The notes: generated by a model from the letters alone, not told the origin. A DNA stretch of 40,302 nucleotides from Streptomyces beihaiensis (GCF_026274175.1 NZ_JAPHNL010000276.1:1-40302), one strand, 5' to 3'. Shown: positions 16,325-25,924, counted from the stretch's first letter. Made by a program: numbers and translations.

Positions 16325-17443
16325 ATGCGGAGACGAGCCGGTGACTCCACGGGTGGTACCCGACCCGCGGCCGCCACGGCTGCCACCGCACCTCCTTCCG
16401 CCGGCCGTACCGCACTGCGAGGCCGGTGGCTGACCCGCGGCAAGGACGGCAGGCTCACCCTCTATCGCACGGCGGACGGCGGTCTGCTGCGCTGGACGGA
16501 GCGCCGCCCCGGAAGCCTTGAGTGGGCCGGTCCGGACTTCTTCCCGGTGGCGGACCTGACCGACCTGACCGTCGAGCAGGGCGCCGACACGTATGTGCAC
16601 TTCGTGGGACGCCGTGAACGCATGGGCCCCCGGGGGCCCGCGGTGGACGTCGTGCACGCCATCCAGTACCAGACGGGCCGTCCCGTCACGGAGTGGCGCT
16701 CGCTCGGCAACCCGTACCGGGACGTGCAGAAGGGCACCGGGATCGGTGTGCCCTCGGCTGTCGTCGACACCCGGGGCACCGTGTTCGTCCTGCTGCGCAA
16801 CCTCGGCGGCGGTCTTCAGGCGCGGCGGGAGGAGAAGGGCGGCAAGTGGGGGCCCTGGCAGGACCTGAAGGGTTCCAGGCTGGCGGACGGCGCGATTTCG
16901 GTGGCGGTCTCGGACGGCCGCGTCGAGGTCGCCGTGCCCACGGAACGCGGCGTGCAGCAGTGGCGGCAGGCGGTCCCGGACGGGCCTTTGAAGGTCGGAC
17001 AGCCGATGCGGATGCACGCCCTGCCGGGCTCCGGCGTCGCCCTGGAGACGGCGCCCGGTCGGGTCACCTACTACTGGACCGAGGCGAACGGGTCGGGGGT
17101 CGTCGCGTTTCGCGCCGGATCCTGGCCCGTCCCCCTGGGCGGTGCTCCGGCCGACGGCGCCCTGGCGGCGTTGCGCGCCCCGGTCGACGGCTACGACTGC
17201 ACGATCCTCGCCCAGCGAGGCGCGGGGGGCACCTTGCTGATCGGCATCTGCGGTACCGAGGCCGAACTGAACGGTGTGTGGTGGTCGGACACGGCCGTGG
17301 CCTGCTCCGGCGATCCGGCCCTCGCGCTCGACGCTTACGGACGTGTGGTCGTCGCGGTGCCGGGCCCGGACGGGGCACAGCTCGTTGCCCGCCAGGAACC
17401 GGGTCCCGGCCTGACGTTCGGACAGGACTGGCAGCGGTTGTGA
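16325..17443 (+). CDS. Uncharacterised propeller-like protein A (paralogue of 26044-27078)
   Basis: A 372-residue protein with no assigned enzyme motif. A low-complexity Ala/Thr/Arg N-terminus of about 35 residues precedes repeated blade-like segments. Examples are WLTRGKDGRLTLYR near the start, TRGTVFVLLRNLGGGLQAR, GKWGPWQDL, GRVTYYWTEANGSG, DCTILAQRG and a final DAYGRVVVAVPGPDG. This pattern resembles seven-bladed PLL/fucolectin-like propellers with recurring WxxW-D-L edges. ATG 16325 is chosen because GGGAAGG lies 11 bases upstream. In-frame ATGs at 16253 and 16256 are alternatives. No signal peptide is obvious. It stands at the upstream border of the Stealth operon, and its paralogue stands at the other border. 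Glycan binding is inference. Confidence 0.7.
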   Translation: MRRRAGDSTGGTRPAAATAATAPPSAGRTALRGRWLTRGKDGRLTLYRTADGGLLRWTERRPGSLEWAGPDFFPVADLTDLTVEQGADTYVHFVGRRERMGPRGPAVDVVHAIQYQTGRPVTEWRSLGNPYRDVQKGTGIGVPSAVVDTRGTVFVLLRNLGGGLQARREEKGGKWGPWQDLKGSRLADGAISVAVSDGRVEVAVPTERGVQQWRQAVPDGPLKVGQPMRMHALPGSGVALETAPGRVTYYWTEANGSGVVAFRAGSWPVPLGGAPADGALAALRAPVDGYDCTILAQRGAGGTLLIGICGTEAELNGVWWSDTAVACSGDPALALDAYGRVVVAVPGPDGAQLVARQEPGPGLTFGQDWQRL

Positions 17444-17906
17444 CCGCGGGCGACGGGCGACCGGGCGACGGGCGAGCCCGGAGCCGGGCCTGGTCGTTGA
17501 TCTGACGCGACACGGCGATGAGGCGCCACTGGTGTGGGCCGATGTGTCCGAGATCGCTTCCTCCGACTGTTTCCAGACTTTTCCGGTCCTTCTGTCGCGG
17601 TCCGCGCGGGCCGTCCATGCCGGGTTCACTTGTTATTCATGGCGAATACGCAAATGGTTGTAGCGAGGTGCGGTGGGGTACGTCACGCCTCGCGCGGCCG
17701 TTTGCCCCAGTATCTGACTGGACTTACTTGTGTTTCCTGTGTGAAGGTTCGGTGCGCCGCCCAACCAGCGACATCAAGTCATCGTCCGGGGTGCGGCCGA
17801 AAGGATCAGGAACTGAAGCGCGGTCCCCATGGGGTGGTGTCAGGCACAGTGTGGTGGCCTCGTCGACGTCACTGGGATCCGCAGTGGCGTGGATGGTGGA
17901 TGACAG
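17444..17906 (+). other. Intergenic region before the Stealth operon (463 bp)
   Basis: No gene is recognised. After the stop, GGGCGA occurs four times (17448-17475) as a 15-bp tandem duplication. It is followed by a GCCCGG-AG-CCGGGC hairpin (17476-17489) that may end the upstream transcript. The AT-richer stretch 17628-17665 holds an inverted repeat TATTC-ATGGC-GAATA (17634-17648), and TTGCCC at 17702 with TACTTG at 17725 is a weak promoter candidate. The leader would be long. Confidence 0.45.
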
Positions 17907-19703
17907 GTGAGTGGTGCCGGTAATCCGGAGTCGGGGGCACTGGTCTCGACCTATCGGTCCCTGGTTCCGGCCGGGGCCCGCAAAGGCATCGTCCGCAAGG
18001 TTCCCGCTCCACTGCGTGCCGCCGTCAAGTCCTCACTGACCTCGGTCGACGCCATCCGTTCCACCGCCGTCGTCTGGGCGATGGGCGGACGCCGCAACGC
18101 CCCGCGCCACAGCGCCGCCTTCGCCCGCCGGGTCGTCCGGGTCGGCGGCCGTCACATGTGGGCACTCATGGTGGAAGGTGCCACCGCCTGGGCGGCGCGC
18201 GCCCGCAACCTGCACCTTCTGCTCATGGTCCTCGAAGAGGGCGGCATCGACCACTTCTGCGTGCGCGGTACGGCGCGGGACGTCCCGACGGTCGCCGTGC
18301 CCGCGGCGCTGCGCGAGCCCGCGGAGAAGATGCTCAGGCTCGCATTCGGCCAGGCGCCGGGATACGTGGGCGCCTCCGGCGCGCGCGAGTCGGACATGCA
18401 TCCCGGAGACGACGAGAAGTCCTGGCGGCAGATGCGGGGGCAGCACGCTCTGTGTGTCGCCTGGTACGTCACCGACCCCAGTGAGCAACTCGTCTTCGGC
18501 GCCGCCCAGGGATGCGACCTGGAGTTCTGGACGGAGCGCGACGGCTGGCTCGAAGCGCCGCGTGCCAACCGGGTGGCCGACCGTGTGCCCGTCGACGCGC
18601 CCAGACGCAGCGCGCCCCAGGCGTTGTTCGCGCCGGTGCCCCCCGCCTACACCACGGGCGACGCCACCACCCTCGCGGAGTTCTCCGTCCGTCTGCCCGA
18701 GGACCACGCCTTCCCGGTCGACGTCGTCTACACCTGGGTCGACGACTCCGACCCCGTCTGGCGTGCCTCGCGCGACGCGGCACGCGGAGGGATGTCCGCC
18801 GGCTCCCTGCACGAGCAGGCCGCCAACGACTCCCGCTACACGAGCCGCGACGAACTCCTCTACTCCCTGCGTTCCCTGCACCAGTACGCGCCCTGGGTGC
18901 GCAACATCCACCTGGTGACCGCGGGGCAGGCACCGGCCTGGCTGAACACGGACCACCCGAACCTGCGCGTGGTCGATCACCGCGAGATCTTCTCGGACCC
19001 CTCGGCACTGCCCACCTTCAACTCACATGCCATCGAATCCCAACTGCACCACATCGACGGCCTGTCGGAGTGCTTCCTCTACCTCAACGACGACGTGTTC
19101 CTCGGCCGCCCGGTGACCCCCGGGCACTTCTTCCATCCCAACGGTCTGACCAAGTTCTTCCAGTCGAAAGCGCTCATACCCGTGGGCGACGTGGAGTCGA
19201 CGGACCTGCCCGTGAACGCCGCGGGCAAGAACAGCCGACGCCTCATAGCCCAGCATTTCGGCAGCGCCCTGTCACAGAAGATGAAACACACCCCGCACGC
19301 ACTGCGCCGCAGCGTCCTCGCCGAGATCGAAGAGGTCTACCCGCGCGAGCACCGGGCGACTCAGCACTCGCGTTTCCGCTCGCCCAAGGACGTCCCCGTC
19401 GCCTCGTCACTGCACCATTACTACGCGTACCACTCCGCCAGGGCCACCGTCGGCGACATCCGGTACCAGTACGTCGACCTCGCCGCACCGCTTGCCCAGC
19501 GACGGCTCAACAGCATTCTCGCGCACCGCAACTACGACACGTTCTGCCTCAACGACACGGTGGGCGGCGCGGACCCGGACGCGCAGACCCGGATGCTCGA
19601 GACCTTTCTGAGCACGTACTTCCCGGTCCCCAGCCCGTACGAGCGCGACGGCAGCCCGGACCTTCCCGACAGCGGTCGCGCCGCGTTGGGGGTCGACGCA
19701 TGA
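17907..19703 (+). CDS. Stealth-family sugar-phosphate transferase
   Basis: A 598-residue protein with the four Stealth conserved regions. CR1 is [11 protein letters not shown] (from about 272). CR2 is [15 protein letters not shown] through [19 protein letters not shown] and [13 protein letters not shown] (310-420). CR3 is [11 protein letters not shown] to [21 protein letters not shown] (about 461-510). CR4 is CLND (547-550). Stealth enzymes move hexose-1-phosphate from a nucleotide sugar or lipid donor to make phosphodiester-linked glycans, as in meningococcal capsules and GlcNAc-1-phosphotransferase. About 270 N-terminal residues form a second domain shared with the other Stealth protein of this operon. 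GTG 17907 is the first in-frame start, with a weak GGTGGA before it. The stop overlaps the next gene by 4 bp. Confidence 0.9.
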   Translation: MSGAGNPESGALVSTYRSLVPAGARKGIVRKVPAPLRAAVKSSLTSVDAIRSTAVVWAMGGRRNAPRHSAAFARRVVRVGGRHMWALMVEGATAWAARARNLHLLLMVLEEGGIDHFCVRGTARDVPTVAVPAALREPAEKMLRLAFGQAPGYVGASGARESDMHPGDDEKSWRQMRGQHALCVAWYVTDPSEQLVFGAAQGCDLEFWTERDGWLEAPRANRVADRVPVDAPRRSAPQALFAPVPPAYTTGDATTLAEFSVRLPEDHAFPVDVVYTWVDDSDPVWRASRDAARGGMSAGSLHEQAANDSRYTSRDELLYSLRSLHQYAPWVRNIHLVTAGQAPAWLNTDHPNLRVVDHREIFSDPSALPTFNSHAIESQLHHIDGLSECFLYLNDDVFLGRPVTPGHFFHPNGLTKFFQSKALIPVGDVESTDLPVNAAGKNSRRLIAQHFGSALSQKMKHTPHALRRSVLAEIEEVYPREHRATQHSRFRSPKDVPVASSLHHYYAYHSARATVGDIRYQYVDLAAPLAQRRLNSILAHRNYDTFCLNDTVGGADPDAQTRMLETFLSTYFPVPSPYERDGSPDLPDSGRAALGVDA

Positions 19704-20647
19704 GCCGCCGCGTCAACAGCTACGTGCGCACCGCCCGCCGCAGAGCCGGAGACGGGATCCGCGCCCTGCGCACCTGGCTGATGGTCCGGGTCTTCCTTCC
19801 CCGTCGCACCAGCAAGGCGGCGCTGTTGCGCTACGCCGCGTTCCTGGACGGCCAGACCCTCAATCTCCATGCCGAACTGCCCGGTTCACCGGAGGCCGTC
19901 GACTGGGCTCAGCTCATGCTGCGCCGCCGCGGCAGTCGCCACGCCGTGCCGGTCACGGTGTACGAGAGCCAGGGGCGTCTCCTCATGGACGCCGCCGTGC
20001 TCTTCGGGGACGAGGCGGGCGGTCTGCCCGTCGGCCACGGCCGGTGGAAGATGCGGCTGAAGGTGCGTACGAGGCGCCGCACGCGCACCCTGCCGCTGGT
20101 GCTGCGATCCGTCCCGACCCCCACCAACGGACCGACCCGGGCCAGAGAGGTCTCGCCGCGCACCGGCGATCGCTACCGGCTGGGCCGCACCGTCCGCGGC
20201 GACGCGCGGGTGGTGTGCAGCGCGGCGAACCCGGCCGCGGAACTCGCCGGCGTCCATGTCGCGCATGCCCGGATCGAGGTGGACCTCTACCTCTTCGGTG
20301 TGTACGCCGAAGAACCGGTGGCCGAGTTCGTGGCGCGCGGCCGCAGCGTGGACAGGCCGCTGGCCGAGGTCGTGCCGGGCCTCTGGCGCGCCGACGTGCC
20401 GCTCGGCGAGATGGTCCCCGACGGCGCGGGCCGACAGCACTGGGATGTCCTGGTGCACGTGGAGGGAGTGCGCCGGCCGCTGCGTCTGGCCCGTCGTCTG
20501 CATGATGTGTACAACCTGGACCGCGTGTTCGGCATGCGGGAGATCACAGTGGCTCCCCGGCCCCGGAACCTCATGGTGGTCGAACCCCGCTACACCCCGG
20601 CGGGCAACTTCCGGCTCACTTGCAGGCGCGGGCCCGAAGGAGCGTAG
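19700..20647 (+). CDS. Uncharacterised protein of the Stealth operon
   Basis: A 315-residue protein starting at ATG 19700, inside the ATGA overlap with the Stealth gene. It has a basic N-terminus ([17 protein letters not shown]), no clear membrane segment and no signal peptide. Its makeup suggests two or three beta-sandwich segments with alternating hydrophobic strands: [55 protein letters not shown]. The second half resembles the beta-rich linker regions found in teichoic-acid polymerases and glycosyltransferases, but I cannot name a family. Its conserved place between two phosphoglycan enzymes suggests an accessory or substrate-holding role. The next gene starts nine bases later. Confidence 0.75.
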   Translation: MSRRVNSYVRTARRRAGDGIRALRTWLMVRVFLPRRTSKAALLRYAAFLDGQTLNLHAELPGSPEAVDWAQLMLRRRGSRHAVPVTVYESQGRLLMDAAVLFGDEAGGLPVGHGRWKMRLKVRTRRRTRTLPLVLRSVPTPTNGPTRAREVSPRTGDRYRLGRTVRGDARVVCSAANPAAELAGVHVAHARIEVDLYLFGVYAEEPVAEFVARGRSVDRPLAEVVPGLWRADVPLGEMVPDGAGRQHWDVLVHVEGVRRPLRLARRLHDVYNLDRVFGMREITVAPRPRNLMVVEPRYTPAGNFRLTCRRGPEGA

Positions 20648-20656
20648 AGGTCACAA

Positions 20657-23524
20657 ATGAAGATCGCCTTTCTCATGGCGCGGGTGGACGTCATGGGCGA
20701 CGCCGAGCGTGCCGTCCTCCAGCACGCGTCCGGCCTCGCCGACCGGCACGACGTACGGGTCATCAGCGTCTTCAAGGCGCGCCGCCGACGATTCGTCCCC
20801 CCGGACGAACGCGTTGCCGTGCACTTCCTGGTGGAGGCCGCGAACGCGCCGCACCGGGCGACGCGGCGCGAGGGCCCCGACCCGCGAACGGCAGCCGCTC
20901 TGGCCGCGCTGCCCAGTGAGGTCGTCGAGCGCCGCTGGGACGGCCGCTATCACCGGCTCGCCGACATCGAACTGGAGTACCTGCTCCAGGACATCGACGT
21001 CGACGTCCTGGTCCCCACGTCGCCCGCTCTGCTGGCCTACGCGGTCCGCTTCGCGCCGGCCCGCGTCATGACGGTCCATCACGAGCAGCGGCCGGTGGAG
21101 AGCGGAGGCGTCGAGCGCGAGCCGCTCGCCCTGCACGGGGCCCGCTGCGACGCGCTGACCTTCGCGGGTGCCCGGTCCGAGCACTGGTTCGGTGAGACCT
21201 TCGGGCCGGGCGCGGCCCGGCTCGTACACCTGCCGACCACGCTCGCGGCCGGTTACCGGCCGCGCTCCACCCTCGAGACGCGGATGGTCACGCTCGTCTC
21301 CCGGCTGGAGAAGGCGAGCGGCGTCGGTGACGCGCTCACCGCATGGGCCGCGGTGAGCGCCTACCACCCCGACTGGTCGCTGCGGATCCTGGGGGACGGT
21401 CCCCACGCGGGCGCGCTGCACAGGCAGCGCGACCACCTGGGTCTGCAAGGAAGCGTCCACTTCATCGGCGAGGCCTCGTACCTGGCGGAGGAGTGGGCCA
21501 AGGCGAGCATCGCCCTGCACACCGCGCCGGAGGACGCCGTCGGACTCTCCCTCATGGAGGCCCAGGCCGCCGGCGTACCCGTGATCGCCTACGACGCCCC
21601 GGGCGTGGCACGGGACACCGTGCTGGAGGGGCAGACCGGACTGCTGGTCACCCCGAAGGACACCGACGCCCTCGCGTCGGTGCTGCTCGCCCTCATGGAG
21701 AAGCAGGAGATGCGCTGGTCGATGGGGCAGCAGGCGGCCGCGAACGCCTCGCGCTTCCAGACGGCCGACCGCTGGGAGCAGTTGCTCGCCTCCCTGCGCG
21801 CCGACCGGGACTCCGGCCGACGCGAGGTGATGAGGGCCGCGCGCGTCGCCTCCTACGCGCTGCACTGCGGTATCGACGGCAAGGGCAGGCCGGCGGACGC
21901 GGCCCCCGTGAGCACGCGGCACTCCCGCAAGCTGATCTCCGCCGAGGACCACGTACTGCGGCAGGGCGGAGCCAGTCTCGTCCGACAGGGCGGACAGGTG
22001 TGCTCGGTCCTGGACTCCGCGACCCCCTTCGACGTGATGCAGTCCAACCTCTCCCTGGTGGCGAGCGCCCTGGAGCGCGCGGGTATCCCCTATTTCGTGA
22101 CCCGTTCGACGAAGCTGCGGCACAGCGTCGCGGTGTTCGCCGGGCAGAGGCAGGCGGCGCTCAAGGCGCTCGCGCAGGACTGCGCGGGCAAGCCGGTCTA
22201 CATGGCGTTCCTGAACGAGTCCGACGCCGCGATGACGACGACGCTCGCCTCGCTCGCCGACGAATTCCTGGACGCGTCGTGTGCGGGCGTGAGGATCTAC
22301 CGGAACGTGGTCACGCCCTCGCGCACGCTGCGTCTCGGCGCCGCGTACGGGTGCACGATCTCCTTCTGGGACGACGACCCGGAGGACCCCGCCTACGTCG
22401 TCTCGCCGTTGCGCACCATGATCGGCGCACGCATCCCCAGGGAGGCGCTGGTCCGGGTCCCCACCGTCCTCGGCGGCCGACGCTATCCCACGCTCGCCGC
22501 GTTCAACCAGGCGCTCCACCACGACATCGCCTTCCCCATCGATGCCGTCTACACCTGGGTCGACGGCTCCGATGTCGCCTGGCTGGAGCGCAAGAACGCG
22601 GTGCTCGCGGCGAAGGGCATGGACACCGAGGACGCGGCGGCCAGCGCCGCCCGTTTCCGCAACCGCGACGAACTGCGTTATTCGCTGCGCTCACTGGACA
22701 TGTTCGCGCCGTGGATCCGGAACATCTACATAGTGACGGACCGCCAGTCCCCGGCCTGGCTGGATCTCAACCACCCCCGGGTGCGCGTCGTCGACCACAC
22801 CGAGATCTTCGGAAACGAGGGCGCGCTGCCCACGTACAACTCGCACGCCATCGAGAGCCGGCTGCACCACATCGACGGCCTGTCCGAGCAGTTCCTCTAC
22901 TTCAACGACGACGTGTTCATGGCCAAGCCCGGGAAGCCGGACTTGTTCTTCCTCGGCAACGGACAGTCGAAACACTTCATGTCCTCCAACGCCATTCCCA
23001 TGAACCCCGTCTCGCTGGAGGACGAGTACAGCCGCTCGGCCGCCAAGAACAACCGGGAGCTGATCTCCTGGGCGTTCGGCCGCACGCTGGTCAACTCCTT
23101 CATCCACGCCCCGCATCCGCTGCGCCGCAGCGTCATGTACGACCTGGAGGAGACCTTCCCCGACCATCTGAGAGCCACGGCGGCCAGCCAGCTGCGTGAC
23201 CGCTCCGACGTGTCGGTGGCCTCGTCGCTGCACCACTACTTCGGCTACTACACCGGACGCAGTGTGCCGGGCCGTATCTCCAGCGGCTTCGTGAACGTGG
23301 GCATGAGCGAGCAGGTGAAGAAGCTCAACCAGTTGCTCGCCGCCCGGTCCAACGACGTGTTCTGCCTGAACGACTTCCACGACGGCGATGTCTCGGAGGA
23401 CGAACAGGACGCGACGCTCGCCGCCTTCCTGCCCAGCTACTTCCCGATCGCGAGCCAGTTCGAGGCCGGTTCTACCCGCAACCAGCTCTTCCACGCCGGT
23501 CGACTGCCTGGCTGGCCCTTGTGA
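20657..23524 (+). CDS. Fusion of a GT4 glycosyltransferase and a Stealth phosphotransferase
   Basis: A 955-residue two-enzyme fusion. Residues 1 to about 390 are a GT-B family-4 glycosyltransferase: MKIAFLMARVDVMGDAERAVLQHA, VSRLEKASGVGDAL, LRILGDGPHAGAL, and the donor-site motif EDAVGLSLMEA. There the usual first Glu of EX7E aligns with Asp293, beside Glu292, and the second is Glu301. Residues 430-620 match the N-terminal domain of the other Stealth protein. The Stealth core follows: CR1 DAVYTWVDGSD (629-639), CR2 from RFRNRDELRYSLRSL (666) through FLYFNDDVFMAKP, CR3 HAPHPLRRSVM (817) to SSLHHYFGYY, CR4 CLND (903). It should both add a sugar and form a phosphodiester link. GTAGAGG at 20644-20650 is the ribosome site and overlaps the previous stop. 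Confidence 0.88.
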   Translation: MKIAFLMARVDVMGDAERAVLQHASGLADRHDVRVISVFKARRRRFVPPDERVAVHFLVEAANAPHRATRREGPDPRTAAALAALPSEVVERRWDGRYHRLADIELEYLLQDIDVDVLVPTSPALLAYAVRFAPARVMTVHHEQRPVESGGVEREPLALHGARCDALTFAGARSEHWFGETFGPGAARLVHLPTTLAAGYRPRSTLETRMVTLVSRLEKASGVGDALTAWAAVSAYHPDWSLRILGDGPHAGALHRQRDHLGLQGSVHFIGEASYLAEEWAKASIALHTAPEDAVGLSLMEAQAAGVPVIAYDAPGVARDTVLEGQTGLLVTPKDTDALASVLLALMEKQEMRWSMGQQAAANASRFQTADRWEQLLASLRADRDSGRREVMRAARVASYALHCGIDGKGRPADAAPVSTRHSRKLISAEDHVLRQGGASLVRQGGQVCSVLDSATPFDVMQSNLSLVASALERAGIPYFVTRSTKLRHSVAVFAGQRQAALKALAQDCAGKPVYMAFLNESDAAMTTTLASLADEFLDASCAGVRIYRNVVTPSRTLRLGAAYGCTISFWDDDPEDPAYVVSPLRTMIGARIPREALVRVPTVLGGRRYPTLAAFNQALHHDIAFPIDAVYTWVDGSDVAWLERKNAVLAAKGMDTEDAAASAARFRNRDELRYSLRSLDMFAPWIRNIYIVTDRQSPAWLDLNHPRVRVVDHTEIFGNEGALPTYNSHAIESRLHHIDGLSEQFLYFNDDVFMAKPGKPDLFFLGNGQSKHFMSSNAIPMNPVSLEDEYSRSAAKNNRELISWAFGRTLVNSFIHAPHPLRRSVMYDLEETFPDHLRATAASQLRDRSDVSVASSLHHYFGYYTGRSVPGRISSGFVNVGMSEQVKKLNQLLAARSNDVFCLNDFHDGDVSEDEQDATLAAFLPSYFPIASQFEAGSTRNQLFHAGRLPGWPL

Positions 23525-23532
23525 GGAACTCC

Positions 23533-24927
23533 ATGAACAAGCTCTGCATACTCGGCAACTCGGTGGCCACCTCAAGGGGCCCCGAGGAAGAACCGATGGC
23601 CGGCTGGGGCCAGTACGTCCAGGAGTTCCTGGCTCCCGGATACGAGGTCAAGAACTACGCGCGTGACGCGATGACGCTGCGCGGCTACTACACCGGGCGC
23701 CTGGTGTCGCTCCTGAACGGTCTGGAGCCGGGTGACGTCGTCGCCCTGGAGTTCGGTGCCGTCGAACAACGCGTCAACGTGCCCCTGCGCTACCACAGCC
23801 CTCGGGAGTTCAAGGAATATCTCAAGCTCTATGTCGAGGCGATCCGGTCCGAGGGCGCCGTCCCCGTGATCGTGACCCCGTCGGCCCGCTGTGTCTTCGA
23901 TGCGCACGGGGAGGTGATGGACACCCATGACGGCTATCCGCAGTACGCGCGGGACGCCGCCGTCGCGACGGGCGCCGCGCTCGTCGACCTGAACGCGCTG
24001 ACCACGCGCATGCTGCAGCAGGTCGGTGTGGCGCGGGCGCGCGGCCTGTACCGCTGGGAGGACGCGGGGGTGCACCCGAACCACCCCGACGGCATCATCG
24101 ACTCCACCCATTTCAACCTGGCCGGGGCCCGCGAGGTCGCCCGGCTCTTCTCCGACGCGCTCGACCAGGCCCCGGGAGTGCCGCCCGGCATAGTCCGCCG
24201 CGAGGCGTTGATCCCGGGCAACCCACCCGCGGTACAGCCCGAGTTCACGGTGCAGAACCCCGAGGCCGTGCTCGCCGATCAGCGGCGGGTCGGCGCGCCC
24301 CCGGCCTTCGTCCACCCGGCCCACGGCCAGTTCGCGAGCGGGCAGCTGAAGTTCTCGGGCACGGCCGAGCCGGGCACCGACTACCTGCTCTTCTTCAGCG
24401 GCACCGGGGCGTACGTCGGAGGCACGTCGGTGAACGCCCAGGGCGCCTGGACGTGGCGGCGCGCCGTGACCTGGCCGGAGGGCGAACAGGTGCTGCAGGC
24501 GGTGGGGTTGCGCGGGGACGGCGTGTCGCCGCCGAGCTCCGTCGGGTTCAACGTCGTGCACCGGGTGCAGCCGCCGCTGGTCCGGGGACCGAAGGAAGGG
24601 GCGTGGAGCGGCCCACGGCCCCGGTTCTCCGGCACGGCCGCGCCTGGCGTCAGCAAGGTACTGGTCCTCGAAGGCGGGCGGCTGATCGCCGAGGCTCCGG
24701 TCAAGGACGACGGCACGTGGAGCGTGAAGCACCCTCACGACTGGCGTCCGGGCAGCTACCTGGTGGAGTTCGTCGCGGTGTTCAGCGCGCTGCGCTCCGC
24801 GCCCGCCCAGCTGACCCTGAAGATCCACGGGGTCCCCGAGGACAGCTGGCTCACCCGGTCCACCCATTCACGCCACGACTGCGGTGTCGCGACCTGTGAG
24901 CACCTTCCGCACGAGCCGGCCTGGTGA
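23533..24927 (+). CDS. SGNH/GDSL hydrolase with two C-terminal Ig-like domains
   Basis: A 464-residue protein. Residues 1-215 form an SGNH-type hydrolase domain: the block-I serine lies in ILGNSVA (Ser10), and the block-V pair is Asp190 and His193 in DSTHFNLAG. Family members are O-acetyl esterases such as rhamnogalacturonan acetylesterase, or acyltransferases. Two beta-sandwich modules of bacterial Ig-like type follow (about 250-345 and 350-435), each with an FSGTAEPG or FSGTAAPG motif and an alternating G-x-W-T/S strand. ATG 23533 is chosen because GAGG (23523-23526) lies six bases upstream and overlaps the previous stop. No signal peptide is seen, which is odd for a protein with Ig-like modules. 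It may remove or add acetyl groups on the glycan made by the operon. Confidence 0.8.
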   Translation: MNKLCILGNSVATSRGPEEEPMAGWGQYVQEFLAPGYEVKNYARDAMTLRGYYTGRLVSLLNGLEPGDVVALEFGAVEQRVNVPLRYHSPREFKEYLKLYVEAIRSEGAVPVIVTPSARCVFDAHGEVMDTHDGYPQYARDAAVATGAALVDLNALTTRMLQQVGVARARGLYRWEDAGVHPNHPDGIIDSTHFNLAGAREVARLFSDALDQAPGVPPGIVRREALIPGNPPAVQPEFTVQNPEAVLADQRRVGAPPAFVHPAHGQFASGQLKFSGTAEPGTDYLLFFSGTGAYVGGTSVNAQGAWTWRRAVTWPEGEQVLQAVGLRGDGVSPPSSVGFNVVHRVQPPLVRGPKEGAWSGPRPRFSGTAAPGVSKVLVLEGGRLIAEAPVKDDGTWSVKHPHDWRPGSYLVEFVAVFSALRSAPAQLTLKIHGVPEDSWLTRSTHSRHDCGVATCEHLPHEPAW

Positions 24928-24940
24928 CGGCCCGCGGGCC

Positions 24941-25924
24941 TCAGCGGGCGACCCGAAGCCGGACCGTGCCGACCAGGACCCGGTGGTCGGAGCAGGTGGG
25001 CAGGCCCCGGCAGGAGGTCGCGGGCTTGAGCGCGTCGGCGCTGTAACCACCGGCGAGCTGCGACTGCCGGACAAGAACAAGGTCCACTTTGGCATGGCCC
25101 CCGCACGGCGCGGCGGGAGCGTTCCCGCCCAGGGTGGTGGCCTCACCGTACCCGGGGCAGTGCGCCTTGTCGGCGTCGTCGAGCTCCCGGTGCGCACCTA
25201 TGTTGCCGGGGTTGTGGCGGGTGTCCGCCGACGCCGCGTAGAACGTGTCGAGCCGGGCGTAGTGCGGCTGTGCGTTGAAGTCACCGGCCACCACGTAGGT
25301 CTGCCCCCGGCGGGCCAAGCCGTCCAGCAGGGAACGCACCCGCGCGAGCTGGCGCCTGGCCACCACGGACCCACCGCTGCTGACGGTGGTCGTCGCGATG
25401 TGTGTCGTGCAGTACGTCAGATGCGGCAGGTCGGTGCGCGGGGCACAGAGCATGACCCGTGGTTCCGTGCCGTGGCCGCCCGACAGCCGGTAGCGGCGGG
25501 CGGCGCCAAGACCGTGCCGGCCGAAGAGAGCGACCCCGTAGCCACCCCGCCCCCCGCACAGGTTCGGCGAGGACCTCAGCTCGGGAGCGAACCGGGCGAA
25601 GTTGTCGGGTGCCTGGGGCCAGCCGCGCTCCGCGAGCCTGTCACGGATCGCCGTGTACTGGCTCTCGCACACTTCGTTGAGTGAGACGACGTCGGCGCGG
25701 CGGGTGATCACGGAGTCGGCCACGGCGTCGACGATCCCGTCGGACACCGAACCCCTGTGCATGGTGTTGCCCGCGATGTTCCAGTGCCACACACGCACCG
25801 TGTGATCCATGGAGGGGGACGGCGGTTCGGACGACGGCCCGCGCGTCAGAGCATTCACGACGACGAGGGCGCCCGCGGCGATCACACTCACCCACCACGC
25901 CGTCCGCACACCCCGTCTCGCCAC
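24941..25924 (-). CDS. Exported endonuclease/exonuclease/phosphatase-family enzyme
   Basis: A 327-residue protein. Residues 7-29 are a signal peptide or membrane anchor. The rest is a DNase I/sphingomyelinase-like fold with its active-site series visible: WHWNIAGN, SLNEVCES (metal-binding Glu), THIATTT, AGDFNAQP (Asp-Phe-Asn) and CSDHRVLVG (Ser-Asp-His) near the end. Such enzymes cut phosphodiester bonds in DNA, phospholipids or similar substrates. Several cysteines suggest disulfides outside the cell. The start is GTG 25924 with no good ribosome site; GATCAT six bases upstream could make it leaderless. It converges on the SGNH gene with only 13 bp between, where GGCCCGCGGGCC (24929-24940) may form a hairpin. 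Trimming of the surface phosphoglycan is an inferred role; extracellular nuclease is the alternative. Confidence 0.8.
   Translation of the reverse strand: MARRGVRTAWWVSVIAAGALVVVNALTRGPSSEPPSPSMDHTVRVWHWNIAGNTMHRGSVSDGIVDAVADSVITRRADVVSLNEVCESQYTAIRDRLAERGWPQAPDNFARFAPELRSSPNLCGGRGGYGVALFGRHGLGAARRYRLSGGHGTEPRVMLCAPRTDLPHLTYCTTHIATTTVSSGGSVVARRQLARVRSLLDGLARRGQTYVVAGDFNAQPHYARLDTFYAASADTRHNPGNIGAHRELDDADKAHCPGYGEATTLGGNAPAAPCGGHAKVDLVLVRQSQLAGGYSADALKPATSCRGLPTCSDHRVLVGTVRLRVAR

Noticed and set aside
16205-17629. 474-codon open frame antisense to propeller-like gene A
   Set aside because: No family features or ribosome site; the plus-strand gene has a clear paralogue in this window.
20651-22522. 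623-codon open frame antisense to the GT4-Stealth fusion
   Set aside because: Shadow of the fusion gene, which carries clear motifs on the plus strand.
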